From the NCBI GenBank assembly GCA_035771175.1, contig CM069608.1, positions 7,704,519-7,768,518 of the forward strand: DNA of 64,000 bases, in the 5' to 3' direction. Shown one piece after another: positions 1 to 12,300 of this stretch. The position numbers and the translations under genes are program-made. Source of the stretch: Paratinospora sagittata (lineage: Eukaryota; Streptophyta; Magnoliopsida; Ranunculales; Menispermaceae). Position 1 is the stretch's first letter. Each line of letters opens with the position of its first letter. The notes below the pieces were generated by a model, which saw nothing but the letters and a program-made list of their open reading frames with translations, searched no databases and had not been told where the DNA came from.

Positions 1-339
1 GGAATGAATAGTAGCTAGGGAGCCCAGCACTGCCAGCGGCATGAGGATTCTGGATTTCCACAATCCAAGTTATGCTGGCACAGGCTGTAATAATTTTTAT
101 TGCGTTCGTCAATAAAATTCAAGAAATAAAAATGGAATTCTATCCACAGCATAAAACTACAAATTGAGTGCCACCACACATACATAAAAAGTAACACTCA
201 ACATGATATAAATATAAGAAGCAACAGACTCTTCCTAATCTTTTGTTGGGTTAATCTGGATGGAAGGCAATACGGTAGCCTCAAGAAAAAAACTTAGAAT
301 GAGAATATGTTTTCTTTCCATCAATTAGAGTGCAAATAC

Positions 340-422
340 CTGGTTGTAGTTGCCTTTGAATGAAGAGACCTAGCATCCACCTCAGAATTGGCTGCAATTC
401 TACGTTCTTTACGCATTTTGAT
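340..422 (-). CDS. RRP12: RRP12-like exon 16
   Basis: The acceptor TTTGCAG precedes 422 and donor GTATTT follows 340. It encodes IKMRKERRIAANSEVDARSL then HSKATTT. The next family block (SRWNHTK-like) is not found in 1-339, so it lies beyond the window. Confidence 0.88.
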
Positions 423-3016
423 CTGCAAATTGAATAAACAGTATTAAATACTTAAGACTGAAAATTCAAATAAGCAAATTTAGATATGGAAACCGTTCCA
501 TACCTTCCTGATATTAGTAAGAAGTTTCATGTGTTCTTCAGGTGTTACCGCTTTAACAGCATCAATGCCGCATTTCTTAACAAGAATTTCAAGAAGCAGC
601 TTGACCTGGCAATACAAAAAATAACCCAACAATTTTAAATTGACTGGCTCGGAAATTAAGAGTTGTCGGGTACTGCCCCACACAAAAAGAAATAAGGAGG
701 GAAACCATAGAAACAGAAAAGCCTCACTTTAATGCCAAGTCAAGCCATTATTTCATGAGGTAAAGCAAACTAATCATATCAGACCAATCTCAACTACACT
801 ATGATGTATGCTTATCTGAAAAAAACCACAAAAGGATGACTCTAAATACTTTATCAGGTTCTTAGAGCTGGAAGTCGTTTAGAATGAAATGAACCATTGC
901 ACATCGAATTATGTTACTTTAACTCGAGTGCGGATACTGGATAGGTACATATCTAGTGGTTTGACTTGTTCATATTAAAATTTTGGGGTACAAGGACTCG
1001 TCTAAAAAGTGTTTTAAAATTTGTATATGAGTACTTGGATAATGATATGTTAACTATGAAGCCCATATTATATGTTCTTTCCTTTTTTCTTTTTTTAGAT
1101 CAACAATGGAAGCTATTTATTTATTAGGCCGATATATGGCAAGGTACAAGGAAAAAAAGAAAGACCTATATATGGTTTTTATTGATTCAAAAAAGCCTAT
1201 GATAGAGTACCTAGAGAAACAATATAGTGGGTATTAGGGGGAAAAAGAGTCACAACAAGGAACTTTGAATTGATAAAAGACATGTATGATGGTGCGGGAA
1301 CCTTGTAAAATCAAGAATAGGAGAAACTAAAAAATTTTCACTTACAGTATGTTTACACTAAGGACTTGACTTAAGCCCCTACCTTTTTGCATTAGTTATG
1401 AATGATATGACTAAACATATTCTAAAAGATACTCCATGGTATATGTTATTAGTTAATGATATAGTACTAATTGACGAAACAGCATACGGAGTAAATGCTA
1501 AGCTAGAGGTTCGGAGAGAAGCTCTAGAATCTAAAAGGTTCAAGATTAGTAGGACTAAGAATAAATAAATTAAATATCATTTTACTGGAAGTAGAAATAG
1601 TGAAGATTGCAAGTCAACCACCAAAGGGTTGAGAGAGTGGTTAGGTGCCAAACACCTAAAACCTATGTCTCCCCTCTCCCACCATTTGTTGGCAACCACT
1701 ACTATTGGGTCGTATCCGACCCCATGGGATCAATTATGCATAAAGAAGGAGAAATAGATGAGGATGTGAACCAAGATGGGTCAAGTGGAGTGCTTCTAGT
1801 GTATTATATGATAGGCGCATTTCATTGATGTTAAAAGGGAAAATTTAATATAGTTGCTATTAAGCCAGCAATGCTAGGAGAATGTTGGGCAATTAAAAAA
1901 CAATATGTTAGCAAACTAAGTGTAACAAAATTGTGAATGCTAAGATGAATATGTGATTAAACTTAAAAAGATAAACATAAAAATGAGCATATTCGTGAAA
2001 TGGTAGGAGTAGCGCCAATTGGAGATAAAATGAGAGGGAACTAACAAAGGTGGTTTGGACACATACAACATAGGCCTTTAGATGCACTAGTTATGAAGAA
2101 TGACCTATTAACCCTACATGGTAAAAATAGAGGTAGAGGTAGACCTAAAATAACATGGGCGGGGATAATTAAGAAAGATTTAACTTATTGTAATTTGAAT
2201 GCCGACTTAACTATCAATAGAGCGGAGTGGAGGAAGCAAATTCATGTAGCCAACCTGTGTAGTTGGGAAAATGCGGAGCTGCGATGAGTTGAACTAAGCT
2301 AGTACTTTCCTTTTTTTTTCTTTTTAAGTGTTTATTATCCTTTTTTTCCCACACTTAAGTGAGTTATCACCAACATGGTCTGAAAATTCGGCAAATTTCG
2401 AATGATTTCGGTATTCTACATCATCAAACCATAGTGGGTATGTAGGAAAAAAAAAATATAAAAAAATCGGGGAAAAAAAAATTGACGAAATTCGCACAAC
2501 TTCGTGAACATTGGCGAAGTTCTACAAAAAATGTGATTTTTATCTTTAATAATGAAAAGCCGATCAAAAATGTCAACATTTGTACTAAAGAATCTCTGTG
2601 CGACGTAGAGATGCTTTCGTACATTCCGCGTGCTATTTGAAAAGAGAAAAAAATAAAAAAATTACGCTCTCAGCTCTATAAATCATCATTCATCGAAGGA
2701 GGAGGAGGAAGAAGCAAAGAATACCTAGCGTTCCGGCGACCTTCGAGCTTGGAGTTGCAGCAGCACAGCGATTAGGTTTCCTCCGTAGGGTTTGCACAGC
2801 GGCGGGAGAGAAGGTGTTTTCTTTTCGGGGTTTGGTTTATCTTTTATCTTTATATTATGGCAATATGCACCCATCTTTTTTTCGTTAAATGGTTTTCATC
2901 ATTTTTTTTATCTTCTTTTAATTATAAATATTTTCTCATTCATTGCATTAATAATAATAAGAACTAGTTAAGTAGTCTAAAACTAGTTAAACGCATTTTA
3001 TAATTTTTAAATTATT

Positions 3017-3052
<36 letters not shown>

Positions 3053-3321
3053 CCTCATAATGTAAATAAATAAATTATGATGTAGAAAATAATTCTGATG
3101 ACTGTGATATAATACATTATTTACCAACGGGGTCGTGGTTCAGTTGGTTCGGCAGCTGTTCCCCTTAAGAAAGGTCGCAGGATCAAACCCTCCTTGCGTA
3201 TGGAATTCTACCCCGCTGGGAGACCTTTACCACTTTGTGTGCCAACCCGAGTAGAATCCAGGTGGATTAGTCTCCCAGCAAAGCGGAGGAGGACACCACC
3301 AGGGTGTCGCTCGCGGTGGAC

Positions 3322-3371
<50 letters not shown>

Positions 3372-6300
3372 TACTTAATTTAATCACAGTAATTGTATTT
3401 ATGTATACATTAGAGATTTTAATTATTTAAATTAATTCAAAATCAATTAACATAATCTGAAAGTATGAAGCAATTAGACCGACCTCTTTTTCAAATGTCG
3501 AAATGTTAGCAACGTGAGAAAGTGACAAGCCTTTATCAAGGTTGTTAGGGGAAATTCAACAATCTGAAAGGGGTTTTCAGCAAGGAGATCCATTATCCTC
3601 ATTCTTGTTCACCCTCGTGGCGGATGGATTGGGAAAATTAATGACCTGAGCGAGACAATCATCTCTAGTGAAGGGGTTTCAAGTCGAGAGAGACCAGGTG
3701 GAGGTCTCTCACTTGCAGTATGCAGATGATACGCTCTTTTTGTTACATGGAGAGGAAGATAATGTCACAAATGCCTTGCACCTCCTCCAATGCTTTTGTG
3801 AGTCCTCGGGGATGAAGGTGAATATGGCCAATTGACAATTAGCAGGGATTAATATAGATCCTGAAGCGATTCTTCATCTGGCCAATTAGGTGGGATGTTC
3901 GATGGGGGTATGGCCGATGAGATATTTGCGTCTTCTCTAGGTGGAAATCCTCTGTCTTTAGATTTTTGGGAACCAATACTTGCAACCATTTCTAAGAGGT
4001 TGGAAGGTTGGAAACGTGCATTTCTTAGACTACTTAACTAGTTCTTATTACTATTAATGCAATGAATAATAAAATATTTATAATTAAAAGAAGATAAAAA
4101 AAAATGATGAAAATCATTTAACAAAAAAAAGATGGGGTGCATATTACCATAATATAAAGATAACGATAAACCAAACCCTGAAAAGGAAACACCTTCTCTC
4201 CCGCCGCTGCGCAAACCCTAGGTAGGAAACCTAATCGCTGCGCCGCTGCAACTCCAAGCTCGAAGGTCGCCGGAACGCGAGGTATTCTTTGTTTCTTCCA
4301 CCTCCTTCGATGAATGATAATTTAAAGAGCTGAGAGCGTCATTTTTTTTTTCTTTTCAAATAGCACGCGGAATGTACAGAAGCATCTTTGCGTCACAAAG
4401 ATATTATTCCATACAAATGTCGACATTTTTTATCGGCTTTTCATTAATAAAGATAAAAATCACGTTTTCTGTAGAACTTAGACAATGTTCACGAAGTTGA
4501 GCGAATTTCGTCGAATTTTTAAAATTTTTTCGCCGATTTTTTTATATTTTGTTCCTACATACCCACTCTGGTTTGATGGTGCAAAATACCGAAATAATTC
4601 GAAATTTGCCGAATTTTCAGACCATGGTCACCAATTAGTCATTCTCTTCTTTCAAGCTTTCTCTTATTTCTGTTGGAGAATACACATAGTCATAGTCCAA
4701 AATCTGAAGTATCGAACATATATCTCCTACCCATGTTGTATCATCAAGTATCGACCATGGGTACATCGAATTACAGTAAAGAGTCTGAGTTAACACAAAC
4801 ATCATAATTTTTCTTTTTCTTTTTTTCTTTTTTTGAGCAGAAACAAAGAATCTGCTTTATTAAATTCAACTGTAAAATTACAATGCAAAAGTAAGCACCA
4901 AAGGTGCTAAACACAACCAACCCTGCTCAAACTTCGTTATCTAGGACCCAATTGCCCAAATGACACCTTAATTACCGACTTAAAATACCTCGTCGATCCT
5001 GATATAAGCAACTATCCCAATCTAGTAAACCATGAGCCCAAGAAGAAGCATGCACCCATGAGCTGGCTACAAACTTTGTGTCTTTCCACAAGTAATCTCC
5101 ATCCTTGGCAGTGTTATTGAAGACTTTGTTGATACACTCAGGCCATAAAGACCAAAGAGTGGTGTATGAAGCAATTAGACGGACCTCTTTTTCAAATGTC
5201 GAAATGTTAGCAACGTGAGAAAGTGGCAAGCCTTTATCAAGGTTGTTAGGGAAATTCAACAATCTGAAAGGGATCTTCGGCAAGGAGATCCATTATCCTC
5301 ATTCTTGTTCACCCTCGTGGCGGATGGATTGGGAAAATTAATGACCTAAGCGAGACAATCATCTCTCGTGAAGGCGTTTCAAGTCGAGAGAGACCAGGTG
5401 TAGGTCTCTCACTTGCAGTATACAGATGATACGCTCTTTTTGTTACATGGAGAGGAAGATAATGTCACAAATGCCTTGCACCTCCTCCAATGCTTTTGTG
5501 AGTCCTCGGGGATGAAGGTGAATATGGCCAATTGACAATTAGCAGGGATTAATATGGATCCTGAGGCAATTCTTCATCTGGCCAATTAGGTGGGATGTCC
5601 GGTGGGGGTATGGCCGATGAGATATTTGCGTCTTCTCTAGGTGGAAATCCTTTGTATTCAGATTTTTGGGAACCAATACTTGCAACCATTTCTAAGAGGT
5701 TGGAAGGTTGGAAACTTGCATTCTTATCTAAAGGAGGGCGATTGGCATTAATCTGGTAGATGTTATCGGCCATACCGTCCAATTATTTATCTACGCTTAA
5801 AATTCCAATAGGAATGGCCAAACAAATTGAGAAGAAAATCAAAACTTTCTCCTGAAATGGCAAGGGTGGTAAAGGATCAAACATTTTAATAAAATGGAAA
5901 ATTGTCCAAAAACCAATGGAGAGAGGTCTTGGCTTTGGAAATATAGCATGGAGGAAAATGTGGTGGCAAATGGATTTGGAGACTTCTCAAGGACCAAACT
6001 CGTTGTGGGCTCAAGTGATCAATAGCAGACATGGTAGACTCCCTTACTTTGATCAGGCGGAGGGCTTCAGAAGATCAAGGAAAAATCAACCTTCGGAAGT
6101 CTTTTCTCGCACCGCAAGTATTTGCACATGTACATCCCAAAGTCGGTGATGGGCATACTTTTCGCTTTTGGGAGGATAGTTGGTTGCGGGACAAATCCTT
6201 GGTAGAATCGTTTCCTCACCTATTTAGATTATCTACCATACATAGTCAATCCCATCTCTTCCTTTCTAGTTTTGGATCCATCCACCACTCCGTCCACCTT

Positions 6301-9300
6301 ATATTGTAATTTTCACTTTCCTAGGCACTAACAACTAGTGAACAAGACCAGTTCACATCTCTATTACATAATCTTGATAATTTGAGTCTGCCTAGGGTCC
6401 CGGATCACTTCCTATGGAATCTTGAGTTGTCCAGTCTCTTCTCATGTAAATCTCTCTTTGATGCCATTATCGACCTTCCCTCTTTTCCTTCTTTCCCTCT
6501 ATCAGCATCTATATGGCATGTATAGATTCCATCTAAAATAAAGGTTTTTTTTCATTGCTATTGACTCATGGGAAAAGAAACATCTATGATATGTTACAGA
6601 GACGATCACCCAATATCTGCTTGTCTCCACGTTGTTGTCCTTTCTATTGTCAGGATGGAGAAAGTCCATATCACATATTTTCTCTTTTGCAACTATGCTA
6701 GGAGGATGTGGCATAAGTGACAAACGTCATAAAATTGGTTGAGTTGATATGCCACCAAGTCAAATGTTTTGGGAACTTCTATGGACGTTGTCATTGGAAG
6801 ATATAACAAAGTCTAATTCATTAAAAAGTTAGCATTAATAGTGTTCCTCAGAAATGTAGAGTAACTACAATGAATTTTATACCTGATACAATAAAATCTC
6901 CTAATACATGTCGTAAATCATGCATCTCTAGTCCAATAGAAAATGAGCCAAAAGTGCAAATTTCCCAAGGAACCATATAAGAAACATATTTGCAATCGAG
7001 AAATAAGTATGGTAGTAAGGATTTTTGAAGATAGTTTTCTATGGTAAGACGGGCTAGAATGTGATTCAAATTGTAGGATCACTAAGATCAGGTCCTAGTC
7101 AATTCGTATCTAAACAAGGCTAGGGGAGCCTTGAACATTAACCAATGGTGGCCAAAGGAGTGATATTGATTGTTGATTGCTAGAGAGACTTGTCTTCTTG
7201 CTCTTCTAGCTCTAGCCAAGTGCTTCAATTGTGACACCCTTTGTGTGCTCTCTTTTTCCCCTTTTATTTTTATTTTTTTTTTGTAACCTTTTTTCTTTTT
7301 CTTCAATTTTCCCTTTCTTCATCTTCTTCTTCTCTACCTCTCTTTTTTCATATATTTGGCCCTTCTTCAACTTCTTATTTTGCAGAGCATTGCAACAATT
7401 GTCAGTTTGCATCGATACAACATCCCTATTTTACTTTGGTTTCCTTATTCCCTCATCTTACTCTTTATTCTTCTTTTGTGAAATGTTGAGCAATTAAAAA
7501 GTCGACAAACTATTTCTTTTTTCTTTCTTTTTTCTTCTTTTTGGCTTCCCCATCTTCTACGTAAAGATGAAACATGCACACTGCACAATTTTTTTTCTTT
7601 TTCCCCCCTTTCTTTTTCTTCTTTTGTTCTTCTTCTACCATATTTTGGGCCTTCAACCATGAAACCCATTTTTTTTTACTATTTTCTCCGTTCTTGTTCT
7701 TTTTGTTCTTCTCCTATATCCTTCTTCTTCTTCTCTTCTCTTCTTCTTCAACTTATAATTCTTCTTTTCTTCTTTTGCCTACAAGGTCTCGATCCTTTTG
7801 TTTATATCCCTTTATTTATTTTTTGTCTACATGTTTTGTAATTTTTTTTTATATCTATAAATTGTGATAGATTGATAGAGAATATATGTGATTGTAATTT
7901 AATCAATCTTTTGTCTGCATGTTCTCTACCTTTTGAGCGCTACATTTCGAATATGTTGGATTAGCTTATTCTTTATAAGTGTCATTTACTTTTATTTGAC
8001 ATCTTATATGTTTTTGAAATGCAATTTAATCCATTTGCAAATTCTTATGACTAACGATCCAATCCTTAAAAACCCCTCATCGAGCCTAGTTAGGACCCCA
8101 ATCCTGGCCGCCTTGGATAATGTTTTCAAGGAGTGACATCTATGCTTTGGCAATATTTCTTGCTTGACAAGGCAATAGTCTCCACTCAACATAGCCCTTT
8201 TCTCAATTATATAGGATTGGCTACATGAATCATCTTCCTTTAATCAACTCAATAAAGTGCCAAGTAATTAAGGACATTATGAAAAGTATCTTTTTTAATT
8301 ATCTTCATCCATGTTATTTTAGGTATTCTTCTTTTGTTGATTCATCTCTTTCTTTGCTTCTTTCGTTACAGTTAGTTGTCAATATATCAATCTTCCTAAT
8401 TAATAGTCCATTAGGCTTCATTGTATTTGTCCAAACCATCATAATGATTTCTCTCTCATTTTTATCTCCAATTGAAACTACTCTTCTCATTTCTATAATA
8501 TGATAATCTCAAATTTATCATTTAATGTTTTACCACATATTCACCTTAACCATTCGCATTTTCATTACAAAAAATTATCAAAGAATGGCTTTTATATTGT
8601 GAAGCATAGCTAGGCTAATGGTGGTCTAATAAAATTTGTATTTCAACAACATTTGGATGTGCCCATCATATAATTATAATATAATCCTCAATTTAACTCA
8701 CCTTGCTTTAATTTTATGGTGGACATCATCTTTAATTATTTTCTCTCTGAAATGACTAATGGAGCCTAAATATCTAAAGTTTTCCATAGGCCATAGCCAA
8801 GGAGATAAAAAAAAATCATATAAATGGCAAGATATGGATAATTAATATTTTTGCAACTTACATTATTTTATTTTGGAATTTAAATAACTAACATGTGTAC
8901 CAAGGAGACTCTTTTAAGTTCATGTAAAGGGAAAATCTCAATCTAATACTTTAAAAGGATGGCAATAAATTAATACCAACTTATTGACTAATAATTACAA
9001 TTTAAATTTTAAAAAGAAAAAAAAAATGACGATTATCAAGAAAAAGAAATTTCTTTTCAAGGTATTCTATGATTTCATAAGAAAAGACGAGATAAAATAA
9101 ATGAAAAGTTCATGACAACACTTCACTTATTTAAGATAGTTATACAAATTCTTCTGAAGCGCTTAAAATTTTAAAAGACAACCACACAGGAGCCCAACAG
9201 CTTGTTTACAGATTTAAGGTGAAAATGCATATGCAACAGCCTAAGGTATATGTATACTACTTCAGTGTGTATTTAAGGCTCTCAAACTTAACAGCGTATC

Positions 9301-12300
9301 TATATCCTAAAAAGAAATTTGTGCGATCTTAGGAAAGGTATTTATGAAATTAAAAACTCATAGAAAAATAATATTATTTCAATGATGTTTCATTATTGCT
9401 TGGTCAATAGTGATCTTTTAGGAAAAAAAATATTGACAAACAAGTATTTTAGGTTTGGTCCATGCATGTGTTTGACCAAAAAAGAACAAATAAAAATGGA
9501 GAAGTTTAAGATAACCGGTTTATACCCCTTCAAAATGTTTTCACAAATTACTGTGAAGTGCTTAAGATTTTAAAACTTTAAATTGAACCCTAAAATATAC
9601 AAATCATAACCATCCAAATTCCATTTTAAACAGGTAAATAATGTTAAGAAAATCAAGATATGTGATAAATAAAGTCGTCCACCAATGCAATAGATAGTCG
9701 TGACAAATAAATCATGACCAAGGCCTTCTACCAAAAGGCTATAGCATTCACAATGAAACCAAGAACAAATTTAAGAGACAGCAACAACGCAAACCTTGGC
9801 TTGAAAATAATTCTTGGTGTCATCTTGCAACTTCAACAATCCCTCAACCACACTCTTCAAGTGTATTTGCAGCCACTCAGGTTGTGATTTGGCCACCAAT
9901 ACTTTCAACAGACCTAAATTAGCCTGCATAAACATAAAATCAGGCATATAGAAAAAGACAAACAGAGTGAATATCAGGAATAGAGCTCACTAAGGAAGAC
10001 ATTTCAAGTTTCGGCTATCAGATTAACTCAAATCAAAAGACTAAGAAAGTTTAAAATCAAGCATCTCAAATGGAGAGACAAAACCTTAATTATTTCTCGA
10101 TTCTTTCCCTTGAGGAGAAGAAATGCCGATGGAAGCAGAGTGTAAGTTGCAGAGACAAGATCAGAGAACTCATAAACCAAGCGAGCCAGACCTTTGACTG
10201 CAGCACTGATCACTTGAGGGGATTTGCCAGCCAACTGACCAGCCACCTGAAACGATCAAAAAATGTTTTAGGCTCTGTGTGGTTTGTTATTCGAATAGTT
10301 TTCGGTATTGAAAAGGCCAAAAAGAAAATACACATTTGGTTTGTCAATTTCATTTTTATTCGAATAACAAACTTTACATTGAAAACAGCCTGTTACCCAA
10401 AAAATAATAGAAAATATGTTTTCCTTAATTTCTTTACTGAGTTATATCCCAAGATTTAAATCACAAACCAAACGCAACCTTCGGCTCCCCAATCATACCG
10501 AGATAAATTCTCACAGGATACTAGTTTTCAAAAGAGAATGAAGCTAGTCATTCCGTTGATCAAATCTAAAAACAAAAAGCCTATTGATAAAGAACAACAA
10601 CAGATAGCTAAGCAGAAACAGGATATAGTAAAGTTAATACCGTGTGGAAAAGAAGTTCTAAATTTTCCTTTTTGCCACCTTTCTCTTCATCTCCATATGC
10701 ATGACCAATCTTAACTAGAATGTCATACGCCCTATTTCTTGTCTTTTTATTAGGCTGCAAAGAACAGGACAATGCAGTCAGCAACATATTCCGCTTGGTT
10801 TTTTTCCCATAAACAAAATTATATTAAATAACAATAACTTTACTATTAGAATGAGAATACTCAACTTTTCACAATGAAGTCTTTCTATAGATAATCCCAA
10901 CAATGCCCTTCTCTACTTATTTACAATATTGTTTTTGCATTCAATTATACATTAAAAAAAGGTTAATTAAATCTTAAAAAAACTAAGATGCATTATAGTT
11001 CAATTTTATTCTAACTACTTTTAAGGATTTCAGTTGCAACCCACTGGCTTTCTGTTATAAACCATTCACACGTTGCCCATCTCTACAACAAAGCTAGTGG
11101 GTTACCAACCAAAAACCCCCATTTCATAAACTTCAACATTTCTTCTTCTTATTAGATCCTATTCAAACAAGATTTTTTTTGTCAGCTGGTCTTGCATTTA
11201 TTACTACATTTCACTGGTATAAAGTTCATTAATCATCATTTTTATCAATTTTCAATAGGATTACTTTCAAGTATTTCAAGTTGATAACAATAGTCAAGCA
11301 TTTTTTGCTTCATTGTTATACATAAAAGAATGCTTCTTCACAATATAATTAATCAGTACATTTCACTGTTAGCTTCGCTTTCAAGTATTTGTTTTGCTTT
11401 CTCTACTAGTAGTAGTAGTAGTACTAGTAATTAAAAATTCTGCAACATTTCTTAGTACAATAATTGGGATAAGGTTTTATGTTGATGTTTATGGTGTGTT
11501 AACTTCCACCATAGTAGTAGTAGTAGAAGTAGTAACCAAAAATTCTGCAACATTTCGTAGTACAACAATTGGGATAAGGTTTTAAGTTGATGCTTATGTT
11601 CTGTTAACTTCCATAGTAGAAAATACTAAGCACCATTTCTTTCTGCTTTCACATTTGTACCCACGTATCCCATTCAATCCGCAAGCTTAGTTGTTTTAAG
11701 TCAATTGTTACATTAGATGTCAAAGGGGACAGCCTCATTTCGTGGAAAATGGAAATTTGAGACTTATGAGAAGCTTACACACTATTTCACAAGGAAATAC
11801 AGAAAATACCCCTTTTTTTTTCTTTTTTTTCTTTTTTTTTTTGAGTAGAAACAAATATATCATTAGAATTAATAACTGTAGACTGAAAATACATCGAAGG
11901 AGGCACCAAAAGTGCATCCAAACGTAAATGTTAATACAGAAAATACCTCTTTCACAGCAAGTACGATTTCATCAAGAAAAGAACTAATAATATCATGCTT
12001 CTTCAGTTCTGATGTATCCTGAAAAAATATATACAATTTCATGCTGTTAAAATGCATGTGGTTCTCTAGCAAGATGGGTAATAGCCTAGGATGGCACACT
12101 TGAAGTAAAACGAAAAACCATGTAGAATCATTCCAATGACCTGGGCAACATGGACAAGTAGGGAGTACAAGCAGTCAAGTCTATGATGTTTTGCTGAAAC
12201 ATGAGGGGAGTCCTGGGACTTGGGCTTCTCAATCATTAGCTGAAGTAAGACCCCAAGCTTTGCAGAAAGAAAGTCAACACGGTCCTGGACATAAGATGCA

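Larger units (their letters stand above)
2374..4627. mobile_element. Foldback-type DNA element with ~605-bp inverted arms, carrying a LINE fragment
   Basis: The arms at 2374-2980 and 4025-4627 are inverted copies of each other. Both ends read (C)CATGGTCTGAAAATTCGGC inward, and a 7-bp direct repeat TCACCAA flanks the element (2367-2373 and 4628-4634). The middle holds a SINE-like unit (3128-3320), an AT run, and about 555 bp (3467-4022) nearly identical to the LINE just outside at 5165-5720. There is no transposase. The arms contain a GC-rich piece that recurs at the RRP12 5' end (24369-24893). Long arms and a captured fragment resemble foldback or Pack-MULE elements; a 7-bp rather than 9-bp repeat leaves the superfamily open. 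Confidence 0.8.

Noticed and set aside
15..87. Possible alternative last exon of RRP12 (acceptor TTACAG, short frame to a stop)
   Set aside because: The 20-odd residues do not resemble the family, which continues with an SRWNHTK-like block. The real exon is probably outside the window.
3128..3200. tRNA gene at the SINE-like unit
   Set aside because: Box B is degenerate and no acceptor stem is seen. It is repeated within an element.
7574..7867. Open frames rich in F, S and K around 7.2-7.9 kb on both strands
   Set aside because: Composition artefact of the pyrimidine tract.
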